DNA of 64,000 nt. Source: Sindora glabra. Taxonomy: Eukaryota > Streptophyta > Magnoliopsida > Fabales > Fabaceae. This document shows positions 24,401-36,167 of this stretch, piece after piece (position 1 is the stretch's first letter; each line of letters starts with the position of its first letter). Location: NCBI GenBank assembly GCA_020226215.1, contig CM035225.1, positions 19,541,868-19,605,867 of the forward strand, written 5' to 3'. Under the pieces are notes generated by a model, which made no database searches, was not told the DNA's origin, and saw only the letters and a program-made list of their open reading frames with translations. The translations under genes and the position numbers were made by a program.

Positions 24401-25554
24401 TATGCAAGTTATGAAAATCGATATATGGTTTGAAACAAGCATCTCGGCAATGGTATTTAAAGTTTGATGAGTTGATTACATCTATGGGCTTCACAGAAAA
24501 TAAAGTTGACCAGTGTATTTATCTTAAGATCAGTGGGAGCAACTTTATTTTTCTCATCTTGTATGTTGATGATATTCTATTGGCAAGCAATAGTCTAGCT
24601 TTGTTACATGATACCAAACAAATGTTGTCTAGAGCTTTTGATATGAAGGATCTTGGTGAGGTATCATTTGTTTTAGGTATTCAAATTCATAGGGACATAA
24701 CTCGTAATTTATTGGGATTATCTCAAAAGGCATATATTGACAGGATTCTTGAAAGATTTGAAATGCAGAATTGTAGACCTGGGGATACTCCAGTTGTGAA
24801 AGGTGATAAGTTCAGCAACATGCAGTGCCCAGCAAATGAGATAGAGAAACAATCAATGCAAAATGTTCCCTATGCAAGTGCCGTTGGAAGTTTAATGTAT
24901 GCTCAAGTTTGCACCAGACCAGATTTAGCTTTTGTGGTTAGTGTTCTTGGCAGGTATTTGTCTAACCCTGGTAAAGATCATTGGTGTGCTGCTAAGAAGG
25001 TTATAAGATACTTACAGAAAACCAAAGGTTATATGCTCGTTTATAGGAATGTTGATAACCTTGAAGTAATTGGGTATTCAGACTCAGATTTTGCTGGATG
25101 TTCCGATGATATGAAATCTACTTCAGGTTACATTTTCATGATGGCTGGAGGTGCTATATCCTGGAAAAGTGCTAAGCAGACATTGATAGCTTCTTCCACT
25201 ATGCAAGCAGAATTCGTTGCTTGTTATGGTGCTGCTTCACAAGCTATTTGGTTGAAAATTTTCATTTCAGGATTACAGATTGTTGACTCTATTGCTAGAC
25301 CACTGAAAATTTATTGTGATAATAGTGCTGCAGTTTTCTTCACCAAAAACAATAAAAGTTCTATTGGATCTAAGCATTTAGAGTTAAAGTACCTCACAGT
25401 CAGAGATCTTGTGAAGAAAGGGGACATAGTAGTAGAGCACATTCATACTGATGCTATGCTAGCAGATCCCATGACTAAAGGACTTAGACCTATAATTTTT
25501 CAAAAGCATGTTGAGAATATGGGAATTGTAGGCTCTTTTGATATCTTTGGTTAG
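21445..25554 (+). CDS. Copia-B gag-pol polyprotein, two nonsense codons
   Basis: One frame runs 21445-25554 with stops only at 23848-23850 (TAA) and 24412-24414 (TGA, inside CKL-stop-KSIYGLKQ). Gag (LNGTNYKRWKQDIEFALG and on) covers about residues 1-200. The zinc knuckle near residue 256 reads CYHC, HKKGY, KRIDC, so its histidine is tyrosine. Protease DSGSTTH lies near residue 308. GAG-pre-integrase has LWHRRLGH and CVSCIRGK. Integrase has HTDISGPY, RSDRGGEYYG and PEQNGIAERRNRT. RT has KWVYKTKKDS, HQMDVKTAFLNG and the catalytic YVDD. RNase H has YSDSDFAGC and the C-terminal SKHLELKYL. The frame has no in-frame ATG after the upstream stop at 21349-21351. An acceptor-like CTCTTTTGCAG ends at 21418, so the true start may lie in an upstream exon. 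It is nearly complete but not expected to work as it stands. Confidence 0.92.
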
Positions 25555-26176
25555 TGGGAGTTGTTTTCTTTTATGTAATTTTGATGTGTTATTTTCTTAT
25601 ATCTTTACATATACTTATTGGTACATTGATTATGAATTTATTATAAGTTATCGATGCATGCATCATTTGATTATAATTTGCCAATGTTGTTATAATTTTT
25701 ATGAGGGCTAAAACTTGGTGTCAGTCGTTAGTTCCTGAGCTTAATTATTTGTCTCAAAAAATCGACACATTTTGGGATTTGTGAGACAATCTGGCTTTGT
25801 ATATTGCCAGCTGATTTCTTGTATTATGTGAATTTTTTAGAGAAATCATTGAGGACTGACATGAAAGATAAGCATGATTGATCACAATTTTGATGCCATC
25901 TTTCATGCTACACTATCACATCAGTGACTAAGTATATATAGTTTATGATATTTTGTAACCATGGAAGGTCCTACATTATTAAAGAATGTAACTATCGCCA
26001 TGATTCGGTATCATTGGCTATATAAACTTAGTCAAATTTTAAGACATTTATCTCTAGGGTGGTGTATTTTTAAAAATTGTGGCCACATATATTTACAAAA
26101 TAGTCCTCAGCCCAAGAGTCATTTTTCAAAATAAAATATTTTATAAAATAAACTTAATTACAATTAATGTTGTCCA

Positions 26177-26186
26177 AGCGGGAGAA
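26177..26186 (+). other. Polypurine tract of copia-B
   Basis: AGCGGGAGAA lies directly before the 3' LTR. Its composition and position are typical of a plus-strand priming site. Confidence 0.85.
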
Positions 26187-26625
26187 TGTAAAAATATTTT
26201 GGACTACCATTAATTGGGTCTTTTATTTTATTTAAAATGGGCTGAGTCTGATCCTAGAGTTATATTTAAATCCAGCTTTTGTGATCACTTTTATGGATTA
26301 TAAATGCCTGGTGGGCTGATGTGTTTTGCAGCAAGTGTAGACCTTTAACCAACTGAGCTTTTGATGGATGAACCCAGTAGGGCTTTCTATTTAAGCAGGT
26401 TAGGTCCCCCTAACCACTCTACGCTCTATTGTTAACCACAAAACACTTTGTGAATCTTGGTGCCCCATCGGCTGCAAAATTCGTAGAGAAGGCAGGGAAG
26501 ACCGAACCTTTATTCATCAATTTATTATGGCGAACACAGGTATGCTATCTATTTTCTTAAAATCATGTATTTTATGTTCTTGATCTATGTAAGTTTTTAT
26601 CCTATATGAATTTTTTTTGCTTACA
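26187..26625 (+). repeat. 3' LTR of copia-B
   Basis: 439 bp, colinear with 19440-19878 and differing at about ten substitutions, with no indels noticed by eye. It is followed by the TATCC target copy and then host exon 1. Confidence 0.93.
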
Positions 26626-26719
26626 TATCCCTCTCAATCTCAGCACCCAAGAAACTTAAGAAAGAGCACAGTAAGATGTGAAGTAGAACTCCTCTGAACC
26701 CTACTTGTTCAAAAGCCAT

Positions 26720-27050
26720 TGTTTGTAATTACCATCTAGTTCTGTTTGGTGAAGGGGAAAATCAGCGGAATATAATAAGAACAACATCATTGATGAATTT
26801 ATAGTCGTATGCATGACACAAGTCTTTCATACGTACTATCAATGACTTTCACATTCCCTACCCATCAGTGACCGCTGACTGGGACAATTTGTATGGATCT
26901 ACTTTTCATAAAAAAATAACGTGTTTAATCCTCAGAAATGGCAGACAAGTATCTTGTAAATATTTATTATTGCTTTATTTAGGATCTTTTTGCCTAATCT
27001 GCATGAAGGATATATTGCAAAAGGAGACTACTTTATGACGACAAAAAGAA
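26720..27050 (-). promoter_or_regulatory. Conserved upstream block of copy B
   Basis: This aligns with the upstream blocks of A, C, D and F. AATATAATAA at about 26769-26778 lies about 50-60 bases before the start codon and is the best TATA candidate on the minus strand. GTGACCGCTGACTGG lies at about 26867-26881. AGGATCTTTTTGCCTAATCT is near 26983. Confidence 0.5.
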
Positions 27051-27762
27051 AAAAGAACTTGGTGTATATTTTTAAGAAGAATATGAATATAATTATATCA
27101 AATCTTATAATAAATGTGTAAAATTTATCTATGAATTTTTAATTTCCAGATTATTGTTTTCGACAGAAAAATCATCAAAAATTAAAAATTTTTAGTCAAA
27201 AATGAAATTTTTCAATGGAAAAATGCTCGTCAGAAATTATTGTTCAACAGACTACTTTCCTACTAATATCTACCACATCAAAAATGAAACTTTACGGGAA
27301 TATTCCCTTAAAAACCCATCAGAAATAATTTATATAATACATCTAAAAAAATATCAATATTTTTATAGCATATCTACATACTTAAATAAAGAAATATTGA
27401 AATCCAAAATTTATAAATAAAGAAGCGCATATATATAATATATAATTTATAAAATTTATTATTCAAGTACTTTATTTGTAATATAAAAATTACAAATACA
27501 AACTTCAAATATAAAAAAAATAGAATGGCAGGTGAAATAAATAGAACAGTTGGTGACTATGTATAAAAAGAATAGTAAATATTTTTAAAAATAAAAATAA
27601 TGTGAGTATAATTATATTATAAGTGAGTATAATTTACCCATTAATGTGAGTATAATTATATCAAACCTTATAGTAAGTAAGTATAATCTATTCATTAATT
27701 TTTAATTTCCAGATCATTGTTTTTGATGGAAAAATTCATCAAAAATTAAAAAAAATTTGGCC
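27051..27762. other. Insert between B and C with a 110-bp direct repeat
   Basis: No gene is seen. About 27085-27197 and 27650-27762 are diverged direct repeats sharing TTTTTAATTTCCAGAT, ATTGTTTT and CATCAAAAATTAAA. The second ends exactly where similarity to LRR-RLK copy C begins. Related GAGTATAAT-rich sequence recurs near 30120-30210 and 6030-6070. Confidence 0.5.
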
Positions 27763-27972
27763 CACAGTTATTATTGCATATATCACTTTTTTGACTTGTT
27801 TTCGAAGTCACGTGTATAATAAATCGTAATGGTCTTCCAAAGGGTCCTTGATGGACTTCAAGCAAGAGATATCACTCTCAACCTCGGCACTCAAGAAACT
27901 ATAGAATGAACACAAGAAGATGAAGATTTGAACCGGAACGACAGCACTGAACGTCGTTCGTTCAAAAGCCAT
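27763..27972 (-). pseudogene. LRR-RLK copy C, 5' exon stub
   Basis: This contains the start codon (27972-27970), the signal peptide (IFIFLCSFYSFLSAEVESD) and the first part of the LRRNT domain (ISCLKSIKDPLEDHYDLLY). It then meets a TGA, continues a few codons in another frame, and stops matching at about 27763. LRRs, membrane helix and kinase are absent. Its start codon lies only about 1.25 kb upstream of the start of copy B, so the rest of C was lost, probably by deletion between array units. Confidence 0.75.
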
Positions 27973-28290
27973 TGCTTTTTCAGCGCTCCCTCGTTCATTT
28001 TGCTGAAGGGAAAACCGCGGCGGTATATTCCGATGTATATCATTGACGATTCCATGACGAAGTCTCTTGGTTGCTGCATAGGGACCATCAATTATTGATT
28101 TCCACTCTCCGTGTTATTGACCGCTGACTGGCACTGTCAGAGTCTTCTGTTGTATGAAGCTACTTTTCATTGAACATTTCAATATTCAGAAATGGCTAAG
28201 AAAGGTATGTTGTAAATATTTATTAATGTATTTTTTAGGATCTTTTGCTCAACCCGCATGAAGGATTGCAAAAGAAGACAACTTTTTGAC
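27973..28290 (-). promoter_or_regulatory. Conserved upstream block of copy C
   Basis: This is alignable to the A, B, D and F blocks. It has TTGACCGCTGACTGGCAC at about 28117-28134 and AGGATCTTTTGCTCAACC at about 28237-28254. The gene downstream is a stub. Confidence 0.5.
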
Positions 28291-28319
28291 GAGAAAAGGA
28301 AAAGCAAAATGTGCTATTA

Positions 28320-29600
28320 CACTGAAAAGCACTTTTGGGTGTGTTTTAGATATATTTTAACTCTTGTATTTTTAAAAAAATTATTTTCTTGTTTTCAAAA
28401 ATTATTTTTGAATCAAATAAAAATAAAAAATAGAGGATGATTAATATTATTAATAAGAAAATATTTCATTTAAGAAAAAAATATAAAATATCTCCTTTAA
28501 CTTTGGGGTGGTTAGATTTTACTCTCTCTTAGAAACTTAGAAATCATCCCCTTGAATCTTATAAACCTTGAATTTAGCATTTATTGTTAACTTAATTAAC
28601 TATTTTATCAAATTAGTAAATTTTTTCATAAATTTTTTTTACAACAATCACACTATTATGGTATATTAGTTTATTTTGCCATTTTTTCATGTACAATTTT
28701 GCAATCCATTTTTATTATTTAATTAAAACTTTATATATATAATTTAATTCCTATTAATTATATAACATAGAAATTATTTGTGAAAAAATAATAATTTAAA
28801 TTAAAGGATTATAATATTATGATTCTTGCTTGAAAATATCATTAAAAAATTATATAATTTAATAAAATGATAAAATAAGTTGATGGTGAGTATTAATTCT
28901 AAGTTTTATATAGTTTAAGTAAGTAATTTCTAAGCTTTCCAAATAAAAAAGGGTAAAATCCCATTGCCTTAATGTTGAAGGGGTATTTTGTATTTTTTTT
29001 CTTTATTTAATTACAAAATTGACATTTAGAATAAAAAATAAATTTATAAAACAACCAAAAGTTGTTTCCATTTTTTGGTTTTTAAGTTATTTATTTAGAA
29101 TTATAGTTTTTAAAAATAAATTTTGGAAATAGGTTATCAAATAAATTCTTCTATTTTAAAAAAATATTTTTGAAATTAATAAATAAGCATTGAGTTTTTT
29201 TTGGAAATGCTTCAAATACGCCCTGGGTGAGTGTATATCATCCGTTCTTTGATGAATAAAGAGTGAATAAAAAGTGAGTGTGCAAGAATGAGCATAAGAA
29301 TAATATTAAGTGTGTTTGAATATATTTCTATTTGTATTTTTAAAAATTATTTTTGAACCAAAGGAAAAATAAAGAATAGAGAATGATCAATATTGTAAAT
29401 AAAAAATACTTTATTTCATTATAAAATTGACATCAACCAAAAAAAAGTTAAGAAAACACAAATTTTCTATTTTTTAGTTATATTTTTAAAATTACAGTTT
29501 TTAAAAATAAAATTTTAAAAATAATTTTCCCTTTATTTTCTTGAAAAATAGTTTTTAAAAACAAACATATGCATTATTTTTATTTTTACCAAACTTTTGG
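28320..29600. repeat. Duplicated AT-rich flank segment
   Basis: 28330-28490 plus 28985-29215 aligns with 29310-29590 (GTATTTTTAAAAAWTATTTT, TAGAGRATGATYAATATT, AAAATTGACAT). The first copy is interrupted by a TIR element (28490-28984). No coding sequence is seen. Confidence 0.5.
28490..28984. mobile_element. Small TIR element (MITE-like)
   Basis: It interrupts a sequence present uninterrupted at 29310-29590. The left end reads TCTCCTTTAACTTTGGGGTG, then GATTTTAC. The right end, reverse-complemented, reads CCCCTTCAACATTAAGGCAA, then GGGATTTTAC. This gives imperfect terminal inverted repeats of about 35 bases. No ORF is seen and no clear target duplication was found. Confidence 0.6.
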
Positions 29601-30213
29601 TTGTTTCTTACTAACCTCCCCATTCAATGACTTGTTAAAACTCGGACCCCTTTCAATTCTGCTTTCTTTCAAACTTTTAATATTCCGAGGATGACCACAC
29701 TCATGGCCAAAAGAAAAAAAAAAGGATGACCACACTGTCTTCCCAAAAAATCAGGTAAGCAAAACAATAGATTGCATTCAAGGAATGCATTGTGCAAAAT
29801 TTGTTTTCATACTACTAAACTAAGATTTTTTTTTTAAAATTTCATCCATTTTTCCATCCACTACGAATATAAGTTTGACACTTCTAATAGATTATTTAAA
29901 CTCGTCAAGGCTACATTATACTGATTTATTTTATATTTTACGTAAATTACACTCTCTTCTTATGAGTTTTAACCTAATTATATTTATAAACTTTTTATTT
30001 TCTTAAATATATTACAACTTTTCCTATCTATTTTTAGACATATACACCCACATCCTTGTTTTTAAGGTACATTTAAAATGAAAAGCAAGGGAGGTAAGTT
30101 TACATGAAAAGAAAGGTCGGTGCATATTTTTAAAAATAAATAGAATATGAGTATAATTGTATCAAATATCATTTTAGGTTAATATAATTTACTCATTAAC
30201 ATTTTTATTTTTC
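29600..30213. other. Upstream flank shared with copy A
   Basis: No gene is seen. 29780-30100 matches 5370-5660 (ACTACTAAACTAAGA, CATTTAAAATGAAAA). It is part of the old distal upstream region of the receptor array. Confidence 0.55.
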
Positions 30214-31640
30214 TACTACAAGAAAATCTACATTTAGCAACAAACATTAGCAGTAGATTTAGATATGAGTTTTCAGTTGATAAATAGGGCTTCATAAGTC
30301 ATATATATCTTTTTAAAAAAGTAATGGATTTTTCATTCTATCATTATTTATGTTGCTAGTTTTTTTTAGATTTTTAGAATTTTCTCACTTGAAGTTTTAT
30401 CTATGGCTAATTTTGTTAGTAAATTTGTCATATTGTTGACTATTTTATGGAAAGATGTGATTCAAATCTTTTACTTGTTATTTTTATTTATTTATGCATT
30501 TAAGTCACACATAAGCTTTAATTTGTGTGTTTATTTTGTGATGTTGTATTGAGTTTGAGTCACTTACAAGCTTTAATTTGTATGTTTCTTAGTTTCAATT
30601 AAATCATTTTCTTACTTAAATTTGTATTTAATGCTTTCTCTTTATTTTTGCCCAAGCTATAGTGAGTTGCAAGATTGAGGTAATTCATTCTAATGCGATA
30701 GGTTGAGAGGTTGAGATAACTCATTCTTTCTATTCCTTGATTCTTAGTTGTGGTATAGTTTATACTATTCATCATACGTACATTTAATGATATAAAAAAA
30801 TATGAGTTGTTATTTTCTATGAAATCAATACAAACTATTATAACTCATGGTTATCATGATCATTTGCTTTATTTTAATTGCTTGCTTTAGTGAATGAGAG
30901 AACATATGTAAAAAAATTGTCTTGAACAAAAAATTGTCCTATTGTTATGGATTTTGAATTCTGTGAACTACTTTGCTATTGTGGATTATGAATTCTATCT
31001 TCTATTTAATTTTCCATGTCTAGAAATTAATCTTATTCAATCAAATATATTTTGCTCTAGTAAATGTGGAAGATCCATATAATTTAGGTTTATTGTAATT
31101 TACAAGTTCAATTCCCTAAGTTAAGACATTTGACAAGTTCCCTATTAGCATTAATTCCTTATTGTTATTTGCATTTAATTTCCATTTCAATTCATTCTTT
31201 ACCAACTTAATGGAAAGAATCTTAGAGTATCATTAGGAAAATCGAACCTATATTTCAATGAAGGTTTGCTAAAAATGGCTTTAAGAATTAAATCATTTCT
31301 ATAAAATTGAAAGCATAGAACTACTTCAAGGATATCAAAGTATAAAAGAGATTTTCATCATTGTTCAATTCCTCTATTATGTGGCCATCTCTGAATACCT
31401 AATTATCTTGAACCTTGTCTTCAAAGTTGTAAGATTGTACTTCTATATGCTCATAGCACAAATAGCTAAGGAGCTTAATATGGGTCCTATGCTTTAAAGA
31501 AAAGATGTAAATAACTAGATATTTAAAGGTGGCTGCATAATAAAGAGAATAATCAATGATAAAAATTCTTTATATTATGATATCCTAGAAGTAATTTCTT
31601 GCTTTCATATCCATGATAATAATTTTAATCTTTAAAGGCA
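30214..31640. mobile_element. CACTA-type terminus, element otherwise unresolved
   Basis: TACTACAAGAAAATCTACA at 30214, followed by TTTAGCAACAAA, closely resembles the CACTACAAGAAAA and TTTAGCRACRA ends of plant En/Spm (CACTA) transposons, with the first C changed to T. No matching right end and no transposase frame are visible, so the extent is a guess. It runs into the truncated LTR element to the right. Confidence 0.45.
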
Positions 31641-33681
31641 CAATTGAAAAATACAAGTGAATTTCTCTATAGAGAGGAGTCTAAAATCATGTTAAGGCTA
31701 TTTAATGGAATTAGTCCTACTGCTTAAAGAAACATAGCCAGAAATTAAAGTGAATTGCTCCAAAAGGAGTAGTTCAAAATCATGTTGAGGCAATCCTAAG
31801 GGATTGTTCGTGTTGCTTAAAGAAGTATTGCTTAGAGGAGCATAGCTAATAGGCTAATTGGATTATCAAAAAGGGGATCAAGATAATGTGCATAATCTAT
31901 AGGTTTGATAGAAAGCATGCAATCAACCACAAGATTTGAGATGAGACATTAGATAGCTAGCATATCATAGTCACATAATAGCAACAATGATACTTCAATG
32001 TAATGAGTTAGGATATAAGGTAACTTGGTGGTATGGCAATAATGACTTGAAAGAAAGTGGTAAATCAACATTACATTGTTGCTTGGTTAAAAGACTTGAC
32101 AACAATTAAGTTCACATTTGCTTATGCATAAGCAAAGTGAAACTCACATTAGAGTGTGAAAGTACTCTATACTCAACCCCATTAAGTTGTTAATGCAAGG
32201 GAACCATGCACTCAAATAAGTTATTAAAAGATGCACTTGAGATAAAACTATGAAAGCCTAGACATTTATGAATCTTACTCAAGGTAAAAGAGGTCGTAAA
32301 GACCACAATGCTAGAAAGCATTAACTCCAAAATAGATCATGGTGGCCAATGAGATGCATGAAGGAATCAATTTAGAAAGGATTAGAGAATATAATCAAGT
32401 ATGAAAATGGCATTGCAAAGTATAATGAACTAATTAAAAAATATAAGTAGTCTTGTTAGCAAAGTTATAGGGTCTATGCATAAATTAAACATAAGTCTTA
32501 ACTCTTGCATCTGTATAATGGGACATTAGGTGCAACACATTTGTTAATAGGCACTTTTGAGTGCTAAACATTGCTTATGAACTATAAAAGTTAGCACATG
32601 CTTTTGCTATGGAGGTGGCATTCATATAAGTTATTAAGGTAGTGAGCATTATATTATAGAGGCAACTACTTGCCAAATAAGCTATAGAGGTAATAAGTTT
32701 AGCTAAGTTAGTGGAAAAATGGTACTAAAGAGTGTTAGGGCACTTTGAAAGAAGTTTACAAAGGTAATTCCTTATGAAATTTATGGGGTGTGCAATTGGC
32801 TAAGAGGAATACCGATGTTATAGGGGCAACGACCTAAATTCAAGGTAAAGAACATTCATAGCACTTAAAAGCAAGCAAGAGTGGTTAAGGTAATCACTTA
32901 AAAGAGTAGGTTAAAGACTAATTGAAGTTTTGAAAAAGTAAGTACATTCTTCATAGATCCATGTCAAATTGACACATTAATAAGGGCATTAACATTTGAA
33001 ATAGAGGAGAATGTCACAAATTGGAATTTATGATAATTTTCAAGAAAATGTGTTTGGCTTTAGATGAGAAAATCAAGCATATTGTAGAGGTTTTGTGACT
33101 AAAGTTTGGGATCAATCTGACTTGTGCACCATTTTCCTAATTTTCCTAAATTTCTAGGTATTTTGGCATGGTTAGAGAATTCGAAGGGGTTTGAAAAACT
33201 TGTCTTTGTGATCATCATATTTTTATTTTCATGTTGATGTGTCTTGTTGTTGATTGGACATTCAGAACATGGTAAAAAAAGGCTTATAATGACTTAGAAA
33301 AAGTATTTCTGCCTGTACTAGGTGAACTTTTGTTCAAAATGTTATTTAATGAGGTGGAATGTTGAAAAGGCTTAGTGGAGCAACTTAGCATTGAGCTAAG
33401 GATTTGAGTGTGTTGACTTATAATCATCCTTTACACATTCAAAACTATAAAATGAGATATATACCAAGTGAACAGAGCGTCATTCCCCTTATTGAATTTG
33501 TCCCTATTTAAGTTTGATGTACCTAAAGGCTTCTAGTGTGGAATGATTTTGTGGCTTGGTATACTCAAGTGCTTTAGTGATATTTCATTGTAACTTGCAA
33601 ACTTATGTGTTCTATTATCTATTCCAAGAGTGTTATGTGAATTTAATGGAAAGGTTGACATATTCACCAAAACCCATGATA
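31640..33681 (+). mobile_element. 5'-truncated non-coding LTR element
   Basis: The internal part (31640-33011) aligns in reverse orientation with about 54510-55700, for example GCTTAAAGAAGTATTGC, GAGCATAGCTAATAGG and CATAATCTATAGG. A 3' LTR (33012-33681) follows purine-rich GAAATAGAGGAGAA. No 5' LTR or primer site was found. No gag-pol frame is present. Confidence 0.65.
33012..33681 (+). repeat. 3' LTR of the truncated non-coding element
   Basis: It begins TGTCACAAATTGG and ends near ACCCATGATAA. It is related to the LTRs at 53737-54506 and 56169-56912 (inverted) and to the solo LTR at 60037-60600. Confidence 0.65.
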
Positions 33682-34675
33682 AAAGACAATAAAGGTAGTA
33701 ATGCTATGTTTAGATGAACAAAACAAAAGGGAATAAGAGAAAAGGTTTCTTATTTTAGAGTCATGATTAAAAGGGAAAGTGATTAAAAGTTTATGATTAA
33801 TTATCCGAAGTGTTTCATCATCCTCCATTATCGACTAGTTTGTATTTATTTGGTTTAAGAGATTTTAAAATAAATTTAAAAAATTTCTAAATGTCTAGAT
33901 AAAGGAAGAAAAGTCATCCTTCATATCCTTTAAACATCCAAACAGGGAAGGATTTAGCAATGAACTATTTGCACATAGTTGCAATGATGAAGCAAAGATA
34001 AGCTTTAAGGTAACATGAATGCTATTAGGCCATTTCATGAGGAATGCGGTCTAATATGTATTTGTGATTTACATTCATTTCATTTCTTTTGTTTCCATGT
34101 TCATATCTTCTTGTTTGGATTACTAGTTCTATGTAGAATTATTGTTTGATTAGCTAAGAATCACATAGTCTCTTGACTACTTGGAAAAATTTATTGGCAA
34201 ATGTTTCTTCTTAATTTTCCACACTAATTCTAATTTGCTTTGTAGTTTGCATAGCTCATAGTTTTCATAGCTCAATGAAACTCAATAACCATAAAACTCA
34301 ATATTAGAGACATGTTTTCCAAATTTGAGATATATGGTTATTTGCCCTACTAGATCATAAATATAACTAGTGATGGAGAGGCAAGGCAAACTAGACCTAA
34401 ATCCTAAATTATTAAGCAATGAGTTTAATTTGGATTTGACCTTATTAGATAAACATCTATCAGTTTGGATAATTGGTTTTGAATATTATTGCTTTGCTTG
34501 TATATAACAAAAGTAGAATTTTTCAATAATCTTATAACATTTGTCTGATTCAAGATAGAACCTTAATAATAAGCCAAGAAAACACGATGCAATAAAATAG
34601 AGGAAGACATATCTTCTTCAAGGAACATGACACAACTTGTGAAAAGCAAACCTATTTCCACTACTTTCTCATTTT
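33682..34675. other. 3' flank of copy D
   Basis: No gene is seen. 33960-34260 aligns with the 3' flank of E (49820-50120) and with the orphan flank at 6640-6950. Confidence 0.6.
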
Positions 34676-35153
34676 CTACGTGCTTTCTATTTCAACTATT
34701 TCATATGCACTAAAAGTAGCAAAAGTAATGTCAAATTGCTTGGATGTTCCAAAATCATTGCCAAGTTCATACATCTCTCAAAATGTAGCTCATTTTATTA
34801 AAAACTTCAAGCATGGTTGACCTTTGATCTAAAAATGGATGAGCACAACAATGTACAATAAAGATTTCATCATCAATCCCTTTACCAATGAGAGATTTAT
34901 GAATGGCCTCATGGAAGCCAGAAGGGCTTTTAGACAAGCTAGCAGTGAAATTGACAACAAATTCATCAATGTTGAGGAAAGAGTTGGTCATTAGGTTATT
35001 TTTTTTTTCCTTCAAGAAGCTCAAGAAGCACAATTCCAAAATAGTGAATATCCATTTTCTCAAAATTGAATCTCATTGTTAGACCAATTTTCTATATGAA
35101 ACCTCATGTCAAGATCATTACCAAGGTTTTGATGCATAAATTTGGCCTCACCA

Positions 35154-35562
35154 TGTTAGAAATAGCTAATCTTGAAAAAAAAAATATTAAGAAAAATATC
35201 ATATACCTTTTGTTAACTAAAAGAAAAAAGTTAGTGAAGGTGTGTCGTAAAAGAAAAGAAATATGTATTGTAAAAGAAAAGAAATGTGCATTAGGTTTGG
35301 TTAACTTGTAAGATATAAGATGTAATAATTTAAGTTATAGTTAGTATTAGATGTCTATAAATAGGCATCTTTCAGCCTTTTGTAAATGAAGCTCTCACAG
35401 AAAATAGAAAACTACTTGAGTGCAGCAACACTTGGTAAAAAATGCAATGTTATGACATTTTATGTGTCTCCCTTTTTGTTATGTTTTCTTTTCTGTTTTT
35501 CTAATATGTTTGTTCTAATTCCATGACATGAAATCAATTCATATGTGTTTTAGTTTTTAACA
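35154..35562 (+). repeat. 5' LTR of the deleted copia
   Basis: 409 bp, the partner of 36168-36552. It differs by many substitutions and an insertion at about 35256-35290, so the element is clearly older than copia-B. Confidence 0.85.
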
Positions 35563-36167
35563 TGGTATCAAAGCTTAAATGATCTTAGTGGACTGTGGGA
35601 GAAAAGAGGAAAACTAGTAAGGCTTCTTCTCCAGAAAAACCTTAAAAAAAATAGAGTGCTTATTCATGGCTCTAGGCAACTTCTCTGTTCTATTCCTTTC
35701 TACTTCCATTGGAGTTAACATCCTTTTATGGCAATTAAGATGAAAGCCTATTCAAAGGCTTGTGATATGTGGGAAGTAGATGAAATTGGATGAGATAGCA
35801 TATGGAGATGAAGAAGAAGCAACAACAGCACTATAAGAAAAAGGAAAAGAAAGATGCGATGTTGTAAAATCAGAATAAAAATGTAGGGAAGAAATATTTC
35901 AACAGAAAGGATCTACAGAAGATGATAATGATGATGACTATATTTCTACCGAAACTCTAATAGCAAAAGCCATGAGGAATATGATAGATACCTCTCTAAA
36001 ATAGAGATCATGAAAAAAGCACTTCCTACTTGCAATTGGTAGGTAAAATTGTGAATGATTCCAAGGAGACAATCTAAGGATTTGTTTCTGAGTTAAACAA
36101 CTTTTGTGATATATTTAAAAAAAAAATCAAAGCTTTAGGCTGTGTTTTCTTCTAGATTAAGGAGGAG

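Larger units (their letters stand above)
19440..26625 (+). mobile_element. Young Ty1/copia retrotransposon (copia-B)
   Basis: This 7186-bp element lies in exon 1 of copy B, antisense to it. Both LTRs are 439 bp (19440-19878, 26187-26625) and begin TGTAAAAATATT and end TTACA. The target duplication TATCC is perfect (19435-19439 and 26626-26630). The primer site TGGTATCAGAGCC lies at 19881-19893 and the purine tract AGCGGGAGAA at 26177-26186. The LTRs differ at about 10 of 439 positions by hand count, roughly 2.3 percent, so insertion is recent compared with the other elements here. The polyprotein is nearly whole, with two nonsense codons. The leader holds a hairpin array. Confidence 0.95.
17067..26719 (-). 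pseudogene. LRR-RLK copy B, disrupted by copia-B and one TGA
   Basis: This short LRR receptor-like pseudokinase is split by a retroelement. The start codon is at 26719-26717. Exon 1 is 26719-26626 plus 19434-18593, not counting one TATCC duplicate. The intron is 18592-18057 (GT to CTACAG), and exon 2 is 18056-17067. A signal peptide core (LLHILLCSFLSFLGAE), an LRRNT domain, about four LRRs, a CDPF-type segment after the LRRs and a membrane helix are visible. The kinase has GVGTTG and VAVKR, but HFN replaces HRD, NFC replaces DFG, and no APE motif is present. Without the element the frame joins exactly and gives 641 codons, the same as copy E, with one in-frame TGA at 18673-18671 just after the membrane segment. 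Both lesions should abolish the full receptor. Paralogue F is closest. Confidence 0.85.

Noticed and set aside
27972..28091. The minus-strand frame at 27891-28091 as a gene start for copy C
   Set aside because: It is out of frame with the receptor. The paralogue-aligned start is the ATG at 27972-27970.
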